A stretch of DNA of 64,000 bases. It comes from Bacteroidales bacterium. Lineage in GTDB: Bacteria; Bacteroidota; Bacteroidia; Bacteroidales; UBA3663. The DNA is taken from NCBI GenBank assembly GCA_017618715.1, contig JAFZTS010000072.1, forward strand, positions 1 through 64,000, given 5' to 3'. Position 1 is the stretch's first letter; every line of letters begins with the position of its first letter. Below the pieces are notes generated by a model. That model was not told the origin of the DNA. It saw nothing but the letters and a program-made list of their open reading frames with translations, and did no database searches. The position numbers and the translations under genes are program-made. Positions 26,211 through 33,578 of the stretch are shown in pieces.

Positions 26211-27185
26211 ATGGCTACATTGGAAGAAATACGTAATGAGCTGAGGGAGCGGAAGGAGTCGCTGGCTTTCGTCTTTGGCAATGGTATCAATAGATATGCG
26301 TGCAGTAAGGCGAGAGTGGGGGCGAGGAAGATTGCGTGGGACGGCATGCTGCTGGCCTTGTGGGAACAGGTTTGCGGGGAGGAGTTCTATATGAAGAATG
26401 CGAAGGGGGAACCGGAGATTCCGAGCGAAGGGATATCTTATACCGAGTTCTATAGCATTCTGGAGAACTTCCTGCAGAATGACAACAAACTGAACTGCAA
26501 GAATCCAAAGGCACGTGTGGGTCTGAAGGCTCGTACGAAGGCGTACGTGGAGAAAAACATCAACATTCGACGCAAATACCACCATTGGCTGCATAAGCAG
26601 TTGGCGGAGGTGTTCGACTGCCCCGTCTTGACGACGAACTACGACTATAACATCGAGGAGGGCATGATGCTGGATCCTGTCTGCCGCAAGCTGAAGAACT
26701 ACACGAACAACTTCTTGATGGAGTCGTACATGACGGACGGTGACGGCAAGGATCCGTTCAACGAGTTCTGCGTATGGCACGTGAACGGTGCCCTGCGTTT
26801 CGCCAGCAGCCTGCGTATCGGCCTTGCTGACTACACGAGTATCATCACTCAGGCTTCTGACAGAATCAGCGAGTGGCAGAAATGTAGAAAGAATGGTCTT
26901 CCGACGGAGGATATCGCTTTCAGCAAGTCATGGTTGCGGATGTTCTTCGAGAAGGATCTTTGCATCGTGGGCCTTTCGTTGGACACGAACGAGATACTGC
27001 TCCGATGGCTTCTCATCGAGCGCAAGAAGTTCTTCGACAATCACCCCGACTTGAAACGCAAGACGTGGTATGTCTCGAAGAGCGGGGATGTGAAAAAGGG
27101 TATGGAGTTCTTCCTCAACTTCCTTGACATCGACTTCATCGGCTTGGATAATTACCAGGACGTGTATGAGGGCATCTTTCTTTGA
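26211..27185 (+). CDS. SIR2-like protein (candidate NAD-consuming defence effector)
   Basis: 324 residues. FGNGIN (22-27) matches the nucleotide-binding loop (G-G-I-) of SIR2 folds, VLTTNYD (139-145) the conserved TTNYD strand, WHVNG (189-193) carries the expected catalytic His190, and IVGLSLDTNEILL (252-264) resembles the C-terminal strand of prokaryotic SIR2-like proteins. Such domains degrade NAD+ in several anti-phage systems (for example ThsA, Dsr and SIR2-associated Argonautes). The gene is GC-richer than the NTPase upstream, so the two may have separate origins. It has no membrane segment. The ATG at 26211 follows R1 copy B closely. Confidence 0.75.
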   Translation: MATLEEIRNELRERKESLAFVFGNGINRYACSKARVGARKIAWDGMLLALWEQVCGEEFYMKNAKGEPEIPSEGISYTEFYSILENFLQNDNKLNCKNPKARVGLKARTKAYVEKNINIRRKYHHWLHKQLAEVFDCPVLTTNYDYNIEEGMMLDPVCRKLKNYTNNFLMESYMTDGDGKDPFNEFCVWHVNGALRFASSLRIGLADYTSIITQASDRISEWQKCRKNGLPTEDIAFSKSWLRMFFEKDLCIVGLSLDTNEILLRWLLIERKKFFDNHPDLKRKTWYVSKSGDVKKGMEFFLNFLDIDFIGLDNYQDVYEGIFL

Positions 27186-27479
27186 TGTTTTTTTCTTTTT
27201 GAAAGGATGAATTCAAAGAAAAGATGAAAAATGGAGTGGATTGAATGGAGGCGCCTGATGGCGCCTCTGCTGTTTTCTTAGAATCATCACCTGAAAGCAA
27301 GCTTTCCGCTGTAGACTCTAAGCCAACCAGCACCACTTCGTGGCATTCATTCAATCCCCTCGAAAATCGTTTCACAGAAAAATGTGGAAAATCTTTGTTT
27401 GGTCCATTTGTTTGTCCTGAATTGATAGCTAAATATTTGAGGATGGTTTTAACTAAAAAATGAATTTTAAAATGTATTA
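27186..27479. other. Intergenic region containing R2 copy 1
   Basis: Nothing coding is credible here. R2 copy 1 fills 27223-27392; the rest is AT-rich. Confidence 0.5.
27223..27392. repeat. Repeat R2, copy 1
   Basis: Left end GATGAAAAATGGAGTGGATT then GAATGGAGGCGCCTGATGG; right end GGCATTCATTCAATCCCCTC then GAAAATCGTTTCACAGAAAAA. The GGATTGAATG and CATTCAATCC parts are inverted repeats of one another. The interior differs from copy 2. Confidence 0.75.
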
Positions 27480-27511
27480 TTTGGATTCTTCATTCTTATT
27501 ATGTATATTTG
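27480..27511 (+). promoter_or_regulatory. Promoter of the NTF2-like lipoprotein gene
   Basis: TTTG (27480-27483), 20-bp spacer, TATATTTG (27504-27511). The leader is about 110 nt and contains two very short ORFs (a 6-codon one at 27531 and a 13-codon one at 27577). Confidence 0.65.
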
Positions 27512-27627
27512 CACCCAAAATATAATAATTATGGCAAAACGGGGGTTATAAATTCCACTAATCGAAAGGTGGTGGGATGAAGGAAGATTATACAAAAAAG
27601 AGGAGAGTAAACACATAATAATATATA

Positions 27628-28725
27628 ATGAATATGAAGCTATCGACATGTATTAAATCTATGGTGCTTGCGGGCATGGTGTTGGTGCTGATGCAGGCAT
27701 GTGGCTCGAATGTGAAAGAGGCGGAACTGCCGGTACGGAAGGCTTGTAATCTGGAGCGACTGTATAAGGATATGCCTCAGGATATCCGGATGGATACGCC
27801 TGACTTGGCGTTTGTGAATGCACTTTGTGCCGGAAAGGCTGATGAGGTGGCGGGTTTGTTCCGTGAGAAGAAACTGTTCTGGGACGAGAAGCCGGCTGTA
27901 GATGCGCCTTACGGACGTTTTGAGGGCCTTGAGGATATACGTTCGTTCGCTGCGGGATTTTTGAAGAAGTTCAATGCGACTTCGGCCACATTTACTCCGG
28001 TGTTCCAAACCATCGGTGGCGGAAGGATTGCCTTGGAGGGTGTGTTCAAGTTCGTGGTGGATGGGGCTATCGAGGAGGTGCCTTTCTTCGTGATTACTGA
28101 TCTTCGGACGCCTTCTCTGCTTGAGGAGGTGAGGATGTACACGCACTATTCTTTTGTGCCAGGATTGACGCCTTATCGTAAGCCAATATTCAAGCCTGCA
28201 CATTACGAGATGGGTGACCCGGGACTGCTAACGGGTGCCATGCGCGCTTATTACGAAGCACTGCACCATGCGCCTTACTGCAACCCTGAGAAGATTCACG
28301 CAGCTTTTGCGGATGAGTGCATCGTGGGTGGATATGACCCGTGGGGAACTCCCATCCTTTCGAAGGAGGAGATGTCTCAAAATGCTCATCGTTTCGGCTA
28401 TGGTTTGGCTACTTACATCCCTGCCTGTGTGGGTATGCGCTACGAGACAATCATTGATGACGGTAAGACTTGCGTCATCGAATGGTGCCACATCGTTTCG
28501 AAGCAGGGACAGCAGGAACGCAACCGCATCGCCATGTCGGGATGCAGCGCTTACACCCGCAATGACGAAGGCTATCTATGCTCGGTTCGCATCAGCGACT
28601 ATGCGGGGCATGAGGGGGAGATTGATTGGTCGAAGACGGAGGTGTCCCGCGAGGAGGCTTATGCCATCAATTTGGTGGATGAGTTCCGTGGGGGATGCGG
28701 GATGAAGGAGCAGGAGGAATACTGA
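27628..28725 (+). CDS. Lipoprotein with two NTF2/SnoaL-like domains
   Basis: 365 residues. The signal peptide ends in lipobox LMQAC (Cys25). Two regions, about 60-180 and 205-350, each show the helix-then-curved-sheet pattern of SnoaL/NTF2-like folds, with YGRFEGLEDIRSFAAGFLKKF in the first and AMRAYYEALHHAPYCNPEKI in the second. The family can be enzymatic or binding; no function can be given. The ATG at 27628 (or 27634) fits the signal peptide. R2 repeats lie on both sides (27223-27392 and 28743-28929), so the gene and its promoter form a bracketed unit. Confidence 0.65.
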   Translation: MNMKLSTCIKSMVLAGMVLVLMQACGSNVKEAELPVRKACNLERLYKDMPQDIRMDTPDLAFVNALCAGKADEVAGLFREKKLFWDEKPAVDAPYGRFEGLEDIRSFAAGFLKKFNATSATFTPVFQTIGGGRIALEGVFKFVVDGAIEEVPFFVITDLRTPSLLEEVRMYTHYSFVPGLTPYRKPIFKPAHYEMGDPGLLTGAMRAYYEALHHAPYCNPEKIHAAFADECIVGGYDPWGTPILSKEEMSQNAHRFGYGLATYIPACVGMRYETIIDDGKTCVIEWCHIVSKQGQQERNRIAMSGCSAYTRNDEGYLCSVRISDYAGHEGEIDWSKTEVSREEAYAINLVDEFRGGCGMKEQEEY

Positions 28726-28742
28726 GGAAAGTTTTATAAAAA

Positions 28743-28929
28743 GATAAAAAATAGAGAGGATTGAATGGAGGCGCCTGATGGAGAAGACCCTCTCGGTCCC
28801 CCTGTTTAGGGGGATGACTTGCTGGTCTGGACAATATTCTTCCCCCTATGAAGGGGGATAAGAGGGGGTCTCCTTCGTTGCATTCATTCAATCCCCTCGA
28901 AAATCGCTTCGCAGAAAAATGGGGAAAAT
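28743..28929. repeat. Repeat R2, copy 2, with internal G/C hairpins
   Basis: Left end GATAAAAAATAGAGAGGATT then GAATGGAGGCGCCTGATGG; right end TGCATTCATTCAATCCCCTC then GAAAATCGCTTCGCAGAAAAA. Inside are GGTCCCCCTGTTTAGGGGGA and CTTCCCCCTATGAAGGGGGA, two perfect C5/G5 hairpins. It fills most of the gap between the convergent lipoprotein and pectate lyase genes. Confidence 0.75.
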
Positions 28930-28981
28930 GTTGGCTGGTCCGAATTATTTTAAAAAAAATGATGAAATAAACCATCCGGAC

Positions 28982-31606
28982 TTATGGGAGGAGGATAAGT
29001 TTGCCGGATTGGAGGTAGAGGCCGGAGAGGGGATGGGAGATGCGGCGACCGAGGAGGTCGTAGGTGGGTGGAGTGTTTGTGGAGTTGGTTTCTTTTTCTA
29101 TGGAGCGGATGGCGGTGGTGCTTGAGGTGATGGCGATGCCGAATGGAAGGGAGAAGGTGGTTTCTCCGTCGTTGATGACGACATTGAAGCGTCCGACACA
29201 TTGGGTGTTGGGCTTGATGGCCGAAACGGTCAGTGTGGTGCCGCTGATCTGGGTGGAATAGAGACCTGTGAGGTTCACTTCATCGATGCTGAATGATGGG
29301 GTGACGGGGTTGCCGTTTTGGCCATAGAAGCCGATGAAGTAGGGACGCAGGTCGATGCTGGCTGTGCCATTGGGCTCGATGACGATGTAGGGATGTGCCA
29401 CGAAATCGAAATAGTCTTCGAGCAACGTCCAACCGTCATCGTCGGGGTCGTCGTTGTGGTTGGCTGTCTCGGGGTCGCTGCCTATACATTGCTCGTACCA
29501 GTTGGGCATGCCGTCCTGATCGGTGTCCCAATCTTCGGAACGATACTCTACGGGATAGTCTTCCCAACCTCCTGCATCGTCCTCATGGTCAATCTCGCCC
29601 TTGATGCCAGAGCGGGAACCCACGTAGGTGTAGGTGCCGTCGATGGTCTCCTTGACGACACGCACATGCTGATTGTCGCGACATGGCATGGTGGCTCCTG
29701 CATCGGTGGTGACAATCTTCATGGCCTCTTGGGCCGTGTGAATGGTAGCCTCTGATTCGAAGAAAGGTTCATCGACCCAAGTCCTTTCAGGTTCGGGACC
29801 AGTGGCCGTGTAGGTGACGCCCAGGGCATCGTATGTCAGCGTGTGGTTCTTGTTTTCGCGGATATTGCCATCGACGTAAGCAAACTGATTACGTTCGCCA
29901 CCACCTTCATTCTGGGCGATGAAAAGCTCGGTGCGACGGGTGTCGGGACCCATCTTATAGTAATTGTTCACAAATTGCATCCACTTGGCGCCACCATCGG
30001 TGGTGCGACTCCACCAGTTGTAGCAGACATTGTTGAACATGTCGAGTTCGCCTGCTGCATTTCCATTGCCATCCAAGCCGCCACCCATGCTCCAGTTGCG
30101 ACCGGCACAGTTGACGAGCAGGTTGTGACTGAACGTGCCGCGTTCACCGCCAATGGTGGCTGCAAATCCATGATTGGTGCCTGCAGGGTAGTTCTTGTGG
30201 TCGGCGATGCCCAAGGCTTCGGCAATCATTGAATACTGGAACGTGATGTTTTTGGCACCACGACTGGAGAATGTCTCGTCGGTGCCCCATGCTGCCGTAG
30301 TATGGTCGATGATGGTGTGGTCGGCACCTGTCATGCCCAGGGCGTTGCCCGTGTCGCCATATCCACGTTTGAAGCGCATGTGACGGCAGATGATGTCGGA
30401 ACCGATGTTGATGTTCGAATGCTTGATGCAGATGCCCTTGCCGGGTGCAGTCTGTCCGGCGATGTAGGCGTATGGTTTGGTGAAATAGGAATTGAAATCG
30501 AGCTCGATGGTGCCGCTGACATCGAAGACGATGTAGCGGGGTTTGTTCATCTCGACAAGGCCATAGAGCAACGTACCAGGCTCCTTGCCGCCACTGAGAC
30601 TGGTGACATGATACACCACACCGCCACGTCCACCAATGGCATATCGACCATATCCCTCGGCACCAGGGAAGGCCAATTGACGAGGCTGACAAGCCCATAC
30701 TTTGCCCTGATGGATCTGTCCGTCGGCATCCACTTCATCGACACGCCACCAATAGCGCTGCATGGACTTCAGACCGCTCTTCTCATATTCGGGAGCCTCG
30801 CCTTCGTATTCGTAGCTGGTGGCATTGGCAACTTCGGTGGAGTCGATGCCCAATACCATCTTGTGACTGACAGCTTCGGGAGCTGCTGCCCATGAGAAAT
30901 GGATGGTGCCATCGTCGGTGCCGGCATGGAAGTCGTGGTCGGCAGGCTGCGGGTCGGTGGCCACGATGGATGCGACGTCGAACTCGAGGCCGTTGATCAT
31001 CACGCGGGTGTTGGTGTAGGTCATGCCTTCCTCGGGCATCGTGCTGTAGGTGATGACAACGGGTTGTCCTTCGGTCACATTGAAGGTGATGAATGACGTG
31101 CCTGCTTCGGCATTGCTTCGAGCCGATGAGGTGAACTTCACTCCTGTAGCCACCACATTGCCATCCACACGCACCTCGATGTCGGGTTGTATCTGATCAG
31201 CTTTCGAGTTGTTGTGATAGGCTTTGAGCGAATGCTGACCAGGTGTCATGCCGGTGATGGTCAGGACGAGCGAGGTGGAGCCTTCGGTGATCTGTGTCAG
31301 GTTGCCATCAACGATATTGGTTGCGAGCACTTCGTCGGCAATTACGCGGAGACCATTGGTCTCGACATCGGCCTTGCTCCAGTCGCTGCCTACATCGGAG
31401 GCGGCACCATCGGCACTGACGGTGATGGTCATGCCGTTGTCGAAGGTCTTTGTGTCGCTATGGGCACGGGGCACCGCCCAAGAGATGTAGTTGATTTCGG
31501 TATCCTTGCCGGGAGTGACCTTGCCGGGGAGGTCAAAATCGATGTTCTGCGCCACGAGCGCAAGGGAGCACATTTGCAGTGCTGCCATTGTCATTAGCTT
31601 GTTCAT
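28982..31606 (-). CDS. Secreted PL1-type pectate lyase with N-terminal accessory domains
   Basis: About 874 residues from the ATG at 31606 (an upstream in-frame ATG at 31645 is before the signal peptide and inside the promoter). A signal peptide ends near VAQ. About 20-215 is a carbohydrate-binding-like sandwich, 220-300 a fibronectin III-like domain (YWWRVDEVDADGQ), and about 310-610 a parallel beta-helix opening with FPGAEGYGRYAIGGRGG, the usual PL1 pectate lyase start. DTDQDGMPNWYEQ near 695 is a calcium-binding TSP3-like loop. The C-terminus (YDLLGRRI, then GLYLQSGKLI) resembles the short tail of many Prevotella secreted proteins. Pectin or pectate is the likely substrate. Confidence 0.85.
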   Translation of the reverse strand: MNKLMTMAALQMCSLALVAQNIDFDLPGKVTPGKDTEINYISWAVPRAHSDTKTFDNGMTITVSADGAASDVGSDWSKADVETNGLRVIADEVLATNIVDGNLTQITEGSTSLVLTITGMTPGQHSLKAYHNNSKADQIQPDIEVRVDGNVVATGVKFTSSARSNAEAGTSFITFNVTEGQPVVITYSTMPEEGMTYTNTRVMINGLEFDVASIVATDPQPADHDFHAGTDDGTIHFSWAAAPEAVSHKMVLGIDSTEVANATSYEYEGEAPEYEKSGLKSMQRYWWRVDEVDADGQIHQGKVWACQPRQLAFPGAEGYGRYAIGGRGGVVYHVTSLSGGKEPGTLLYGLVEMNKPRYIVFDVSGTIELDFNSYFTKPYAYIAGQTAPGKGICIKHSNINIGSDIICRHMRFKRGYGDTGNALGMTGADHTIIDHTTAAWGTDETFSSRGAKNITFQYSMIAEALGIADHKNYPAGTNHGFAATIGGERGTFSHNLLVNCAGRNWSMGGGLDGNGNAAGELDMFNNVCYNWWSRTTDGGAKWMQFVNNYYKMGPDTRRTELFIAQNEGGGERNQFAYVDGNIRENKNHTLTYDALGVTYTATGPEPERTWVDEPFFESEATIHTAQEAMKIVTTDAGATMPCRDNQHVRVVKETIDGTYTYVGSRSGIKGEIDHEDDAGGWEDYPVEYRSEDWDTDQDGMPNWYEQCIGSDPETANHNDDPDDDGWTLLEDYFDFVAHPYIVIEPNGTASIDLRPYFIGFYGQNGNPVTPSFSIDEVNLTGLYSTQISGTTLTVSAIKPNTQCVGRFNVVINDGETTFSLPFGIAITSSTTAIRSIEKETNSTNTPPTYDLLGRRISHPLSGLYLQSGKLILLP

Positions 31607-31632
31607 GTGTGGTATTTTTATAAATTTCGGTG

Positions 31633-31640
31633 CAAATATA
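31633..31640 (-). promoter_or_regulatory. -7 box of the pectate lyase promoter
   Basis: TATATTTG on the minus strand about 27 nt before the ATG at 31606. The -33 is poor. Confidence 0.5.
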
Positions 31641-31703
31641 ACCATTTTTTGGATAATATGCCGAATAATTGAGAATAATTGTGCTTGTTTTGCTTTTTTT
31701 TAT

Positions 31704-31711
31704 TATTTTTG
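31704..31711 (+). promoter_or_regulatory. -7 box in front of R1 copy C
   Basis: TATTTTTG is spaced from R1 exactly as in copy A (one C, then the repeat). No clear -33. Confidence 0.4.
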
Positions 31712-31712
31712 C

Positions 31713-31879
31713 AGCGTCCATTTCGACAAATCGAAAACAAAAGCGAATAATATCATAGTGGTCCTTCGGTCACTTATCTCTACAGACTATATGGACTAAA
31801 AGGAATGCCTGACGAGAAACAAGTCCAAAAAGTCCCTTGAGTCTGTAGATATTTTGTTGGATTTTGAGCGAAGCGACCC
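31713..31879 (+). repeat. Repeat R1, copy C
   Basis: Starts AGCGTCCATTTCGACAAATC and GAAAACAAAAGCGAATAATA, shares AGTGGTC with copies A and B and ends GGATTTTGAGCGAAGCGACC. The interior has its own inverted repeat CTACAGACT/AGTCTGTAG (about 31780-31849). Confidence 0.7.
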
Positions 31880-31904
31880 TTAAACATTGAAAGTAAGGTG
31901 AAAA

Positions 31905-31995
31905 TGGATTTGAGACGTGGGCTTCAATAGCCCGTCTCACAATCCGGAAAATGAGCAGGTCCCATACCTGCACAAAATTGCACTTCGTGCAGAAA
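31905..31995 (+). ncRNA. Three consecutive hairpins, candidate structured leader
   Basis: TGAGACGTGGGCT/AGCCCGTCTCA (31911-31939), GCAGGT/ACCTGC (31955-31971) and TGCAC/GTGCA (31979-31991) follow each other within 90 nt, ahead of the small membrane protein gene at 32063. No known riboswitch is recognised; a plain untranslated leader is possible. Confidence 0.35.
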
Positions 31996-32062
31996 ATATC
32001 GTCTGGTCCTAAGGTTCCTATCAATGATTGTTTGTTGGGATATATAAGCCAAAAAAAATATT

Positions 32063-32515
32063 ATGAAAAGAATTATTGCCATTCTGATTGGTTTGACGCT
32101 GATGACGTCGGCCTTTGCTGTTGAAACTAATTTGGAGACGGATGTGAACCAAGTGACGGACCCCACAGTGGTTCTGGACGATGAATCGTGGGTGGACGAA
32201 GCGAGTGATGAAATAGAGGACGTCATTGACGATTTGATCGAGGAAGATCCCCTTGAACGATTCAATTACGGGAATGACTACAGGAATGATGAGGTGATCA
32301 TTTTGGTCTTGTTCCTGTTTGCCCTCTTCTTTATCGGCGTTTCCACCGGACTGTATGTGCTGGTGGCTGTGCTAGCGATGAATCGGCATAGGAATGCGGC
32401 GGTATGGGTCTTCCTGAGCATTGTCATTACTCCTTTGCTTGGGATTATCATTCTGCTGTTCTTGGGGAAGAATGACCCTCCGCGTCTTGAGTTTCGGTAT
32501 AACAAGCAGGAATGA
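32063..32515 (+). CDS. Small exported membrane protein, paralogue of the protein at 38285
   Basis: 150 residues. A signal peptide (MKRIIAILIGLTLMTSAFA) is followed by an acidic stretch (about 20-70) and two membrane helices (about 76-105 and 114-134) separated by NRHRNAAVWVFLS. The C-terminal third is very close to that of the protein at 38285-38965 (GLYVLVA, NRNAA-WVFLSIV-TPLL). The longer paralogue has an extra extracytoplasmic domain that is missing here. A beta-barrel gene with its own paralogue follows. Function unknown. Confidence 0.7.
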   Translation: MKRIIAILIGLTLMTSAFAVETNLETDVNQVTDPTVVLDDESWVDEASDEIEDVIDDLIEEDPLERFNYGNDYRNDEVIILVLFLFALFFIGVSTGLYVLVAVLAMNRHRNAAVWVFLSIVITPLLGIIILLFLGKNDPPRLEFRYNKQE

Positions 32516-32878
32516 AATGTTATAAATAAAAGATCTCAAGTTTAGCAAATGCTCATATTTATTTCGAAGGACGTTTGCGGGTGTGGACATGAGGGATATA
32601 GCTCTCAGTGCCCCTTATATTTATTCGTCCATAGTTGCATGTTCATGTGTCAAAAATGTTGTTTTTTGCACAAATATGCTGAGAAATAAAGAAAAGATTA
32701 TATGATGCTTTTTTATTCCTAAAGAAAGTAGTATTTTTGCATGTCTTTTCATGGATTACGTTATGTCTTTTTTGCAGCATCAAGATATAAGTATCCATGA
32801 TTTGGCTTAAATCTGGGAATAGAATACCCAGGTCGCGATTGAATGTTTTATCATAGTATGCTGCACTTATTTGTTTAT
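32516..32878. other. Intergenic region with a promoter
   Basis: A TATTTTTG -7 box at 32732-32739 is the only clear promoter element. CTGGG/CCCAG at 32813-32831 is a small hairpin shortly before the next gene. Confidence 0.4.
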
Positions 32879-33484
32879 ATGAAAAAAATCTTACTTTTTG
32901 TTTCTATCCTGATGACTTCTACCGTTGCTTTCGCACAGCAGGAGATTGGTGCTATTTCGATTCTGCCAAAAGTTGGTTTTAATATTGCGAACTTCCACGG
33001 TTCTGATTCCGATTCTGATTCTCGTATCGGCCTTGTAGTTGGTGCTGAAGCAGAATACCAAGTTACAGACATGATCAGTGTATCGGCTGGTGTTTTATAT
33101 TCTATGCAAGGTGCGAAGTCTTCTGATAAGTCTGATGACTATAAGGTAGAATCCACTTCCAAATTTGACTACATCAACATTCCGATTTTGGCCAATGTGT
33201 ATGTTTATGAGGGTTTGGCTGTCAAGTTAGGTCTTCAACCGGCATTCAATGTAAAGGCTGACTATAAGATTAGCGGTCACGGCTATAATGAGAGTGGCAG
33301 TATGTCTGACTTTGGCATAGATGCCAAATCCTTTGACCTATCTATTCCTGTAGGTGTGTCCTACGAATATAAAAACTACATTGTAGATGCCCGTTATAAC
33401 TTTGGTGTCACGAAGGTCGCTGATCATGGGGATACTAAGAACAGCGTTTTCCAGTTTACTTTCGGATATAGGTTCAAGCTTTAA
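32879..33484 (+). CDS. Outer-membrane beta-barrel protein (porin-like), paralogue 1
   Basis: 201 residues from the ATG at 32879; the first 12 residues of the longer frame precede the signal peptide MKKILLFVSILMTSTVAFA and are rejected. After the signal peptide come alternating strands with LPKVGFNIANF, FDYINIPILANVYV and a final strand FQFTFGYRFKL ending in a hydrophobic residue, typical of small 8-strand barrels. About half of the positions match the protein at 37656. A bidirectional terminator follows. Confidence 0.82.
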   Translation: MKKILLFVSILMTSTVAFAQQEIGAISILPKVGFNIANFHGSDSDSDSRIGLVVGAEAEYQVTDMISVSAGVLYSMQGAKSSDKSDDYKVESTSKFDYINIPILANVYVYEGLAVKLGLQPAFNVKADYKISGHGYNESGSMSDFGIDAKSFDLSIPVGVSYEYKNYIVDARYNFGVTKVADHGDTKNSVFQFTFGYRFKL

Positions 33485-33504
33485 TATCCATTATCTACAT
33501 ATCG

Positions 33505-33541
33505 AAATGTCCGCCCAGATTGCCTGAGGCGGACATTTTTC
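33505..33541. terminator. Bidirectional terminator
   Basis: AAATGTCCGCC (33505-33515) and GGCGGACATTT (33528-33538) form an 11-bp stem followed by T-rich sequence, between the convergent barrel and carboxylesterase genes. Confidence 0.75.
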
Positions 33542-33578
33542 ATTTTACGGGAAAAGGAAAACTATTTTGCAATTTTCG

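Noticed and set aside
31905..31995. tRNA gene
   Set aside because: The hairpins do not form a cloverleaf and lack the GTTCGA-type T loop and CCA-adjacent acceptor stem. No tRNA was recognised anywhere in the window.
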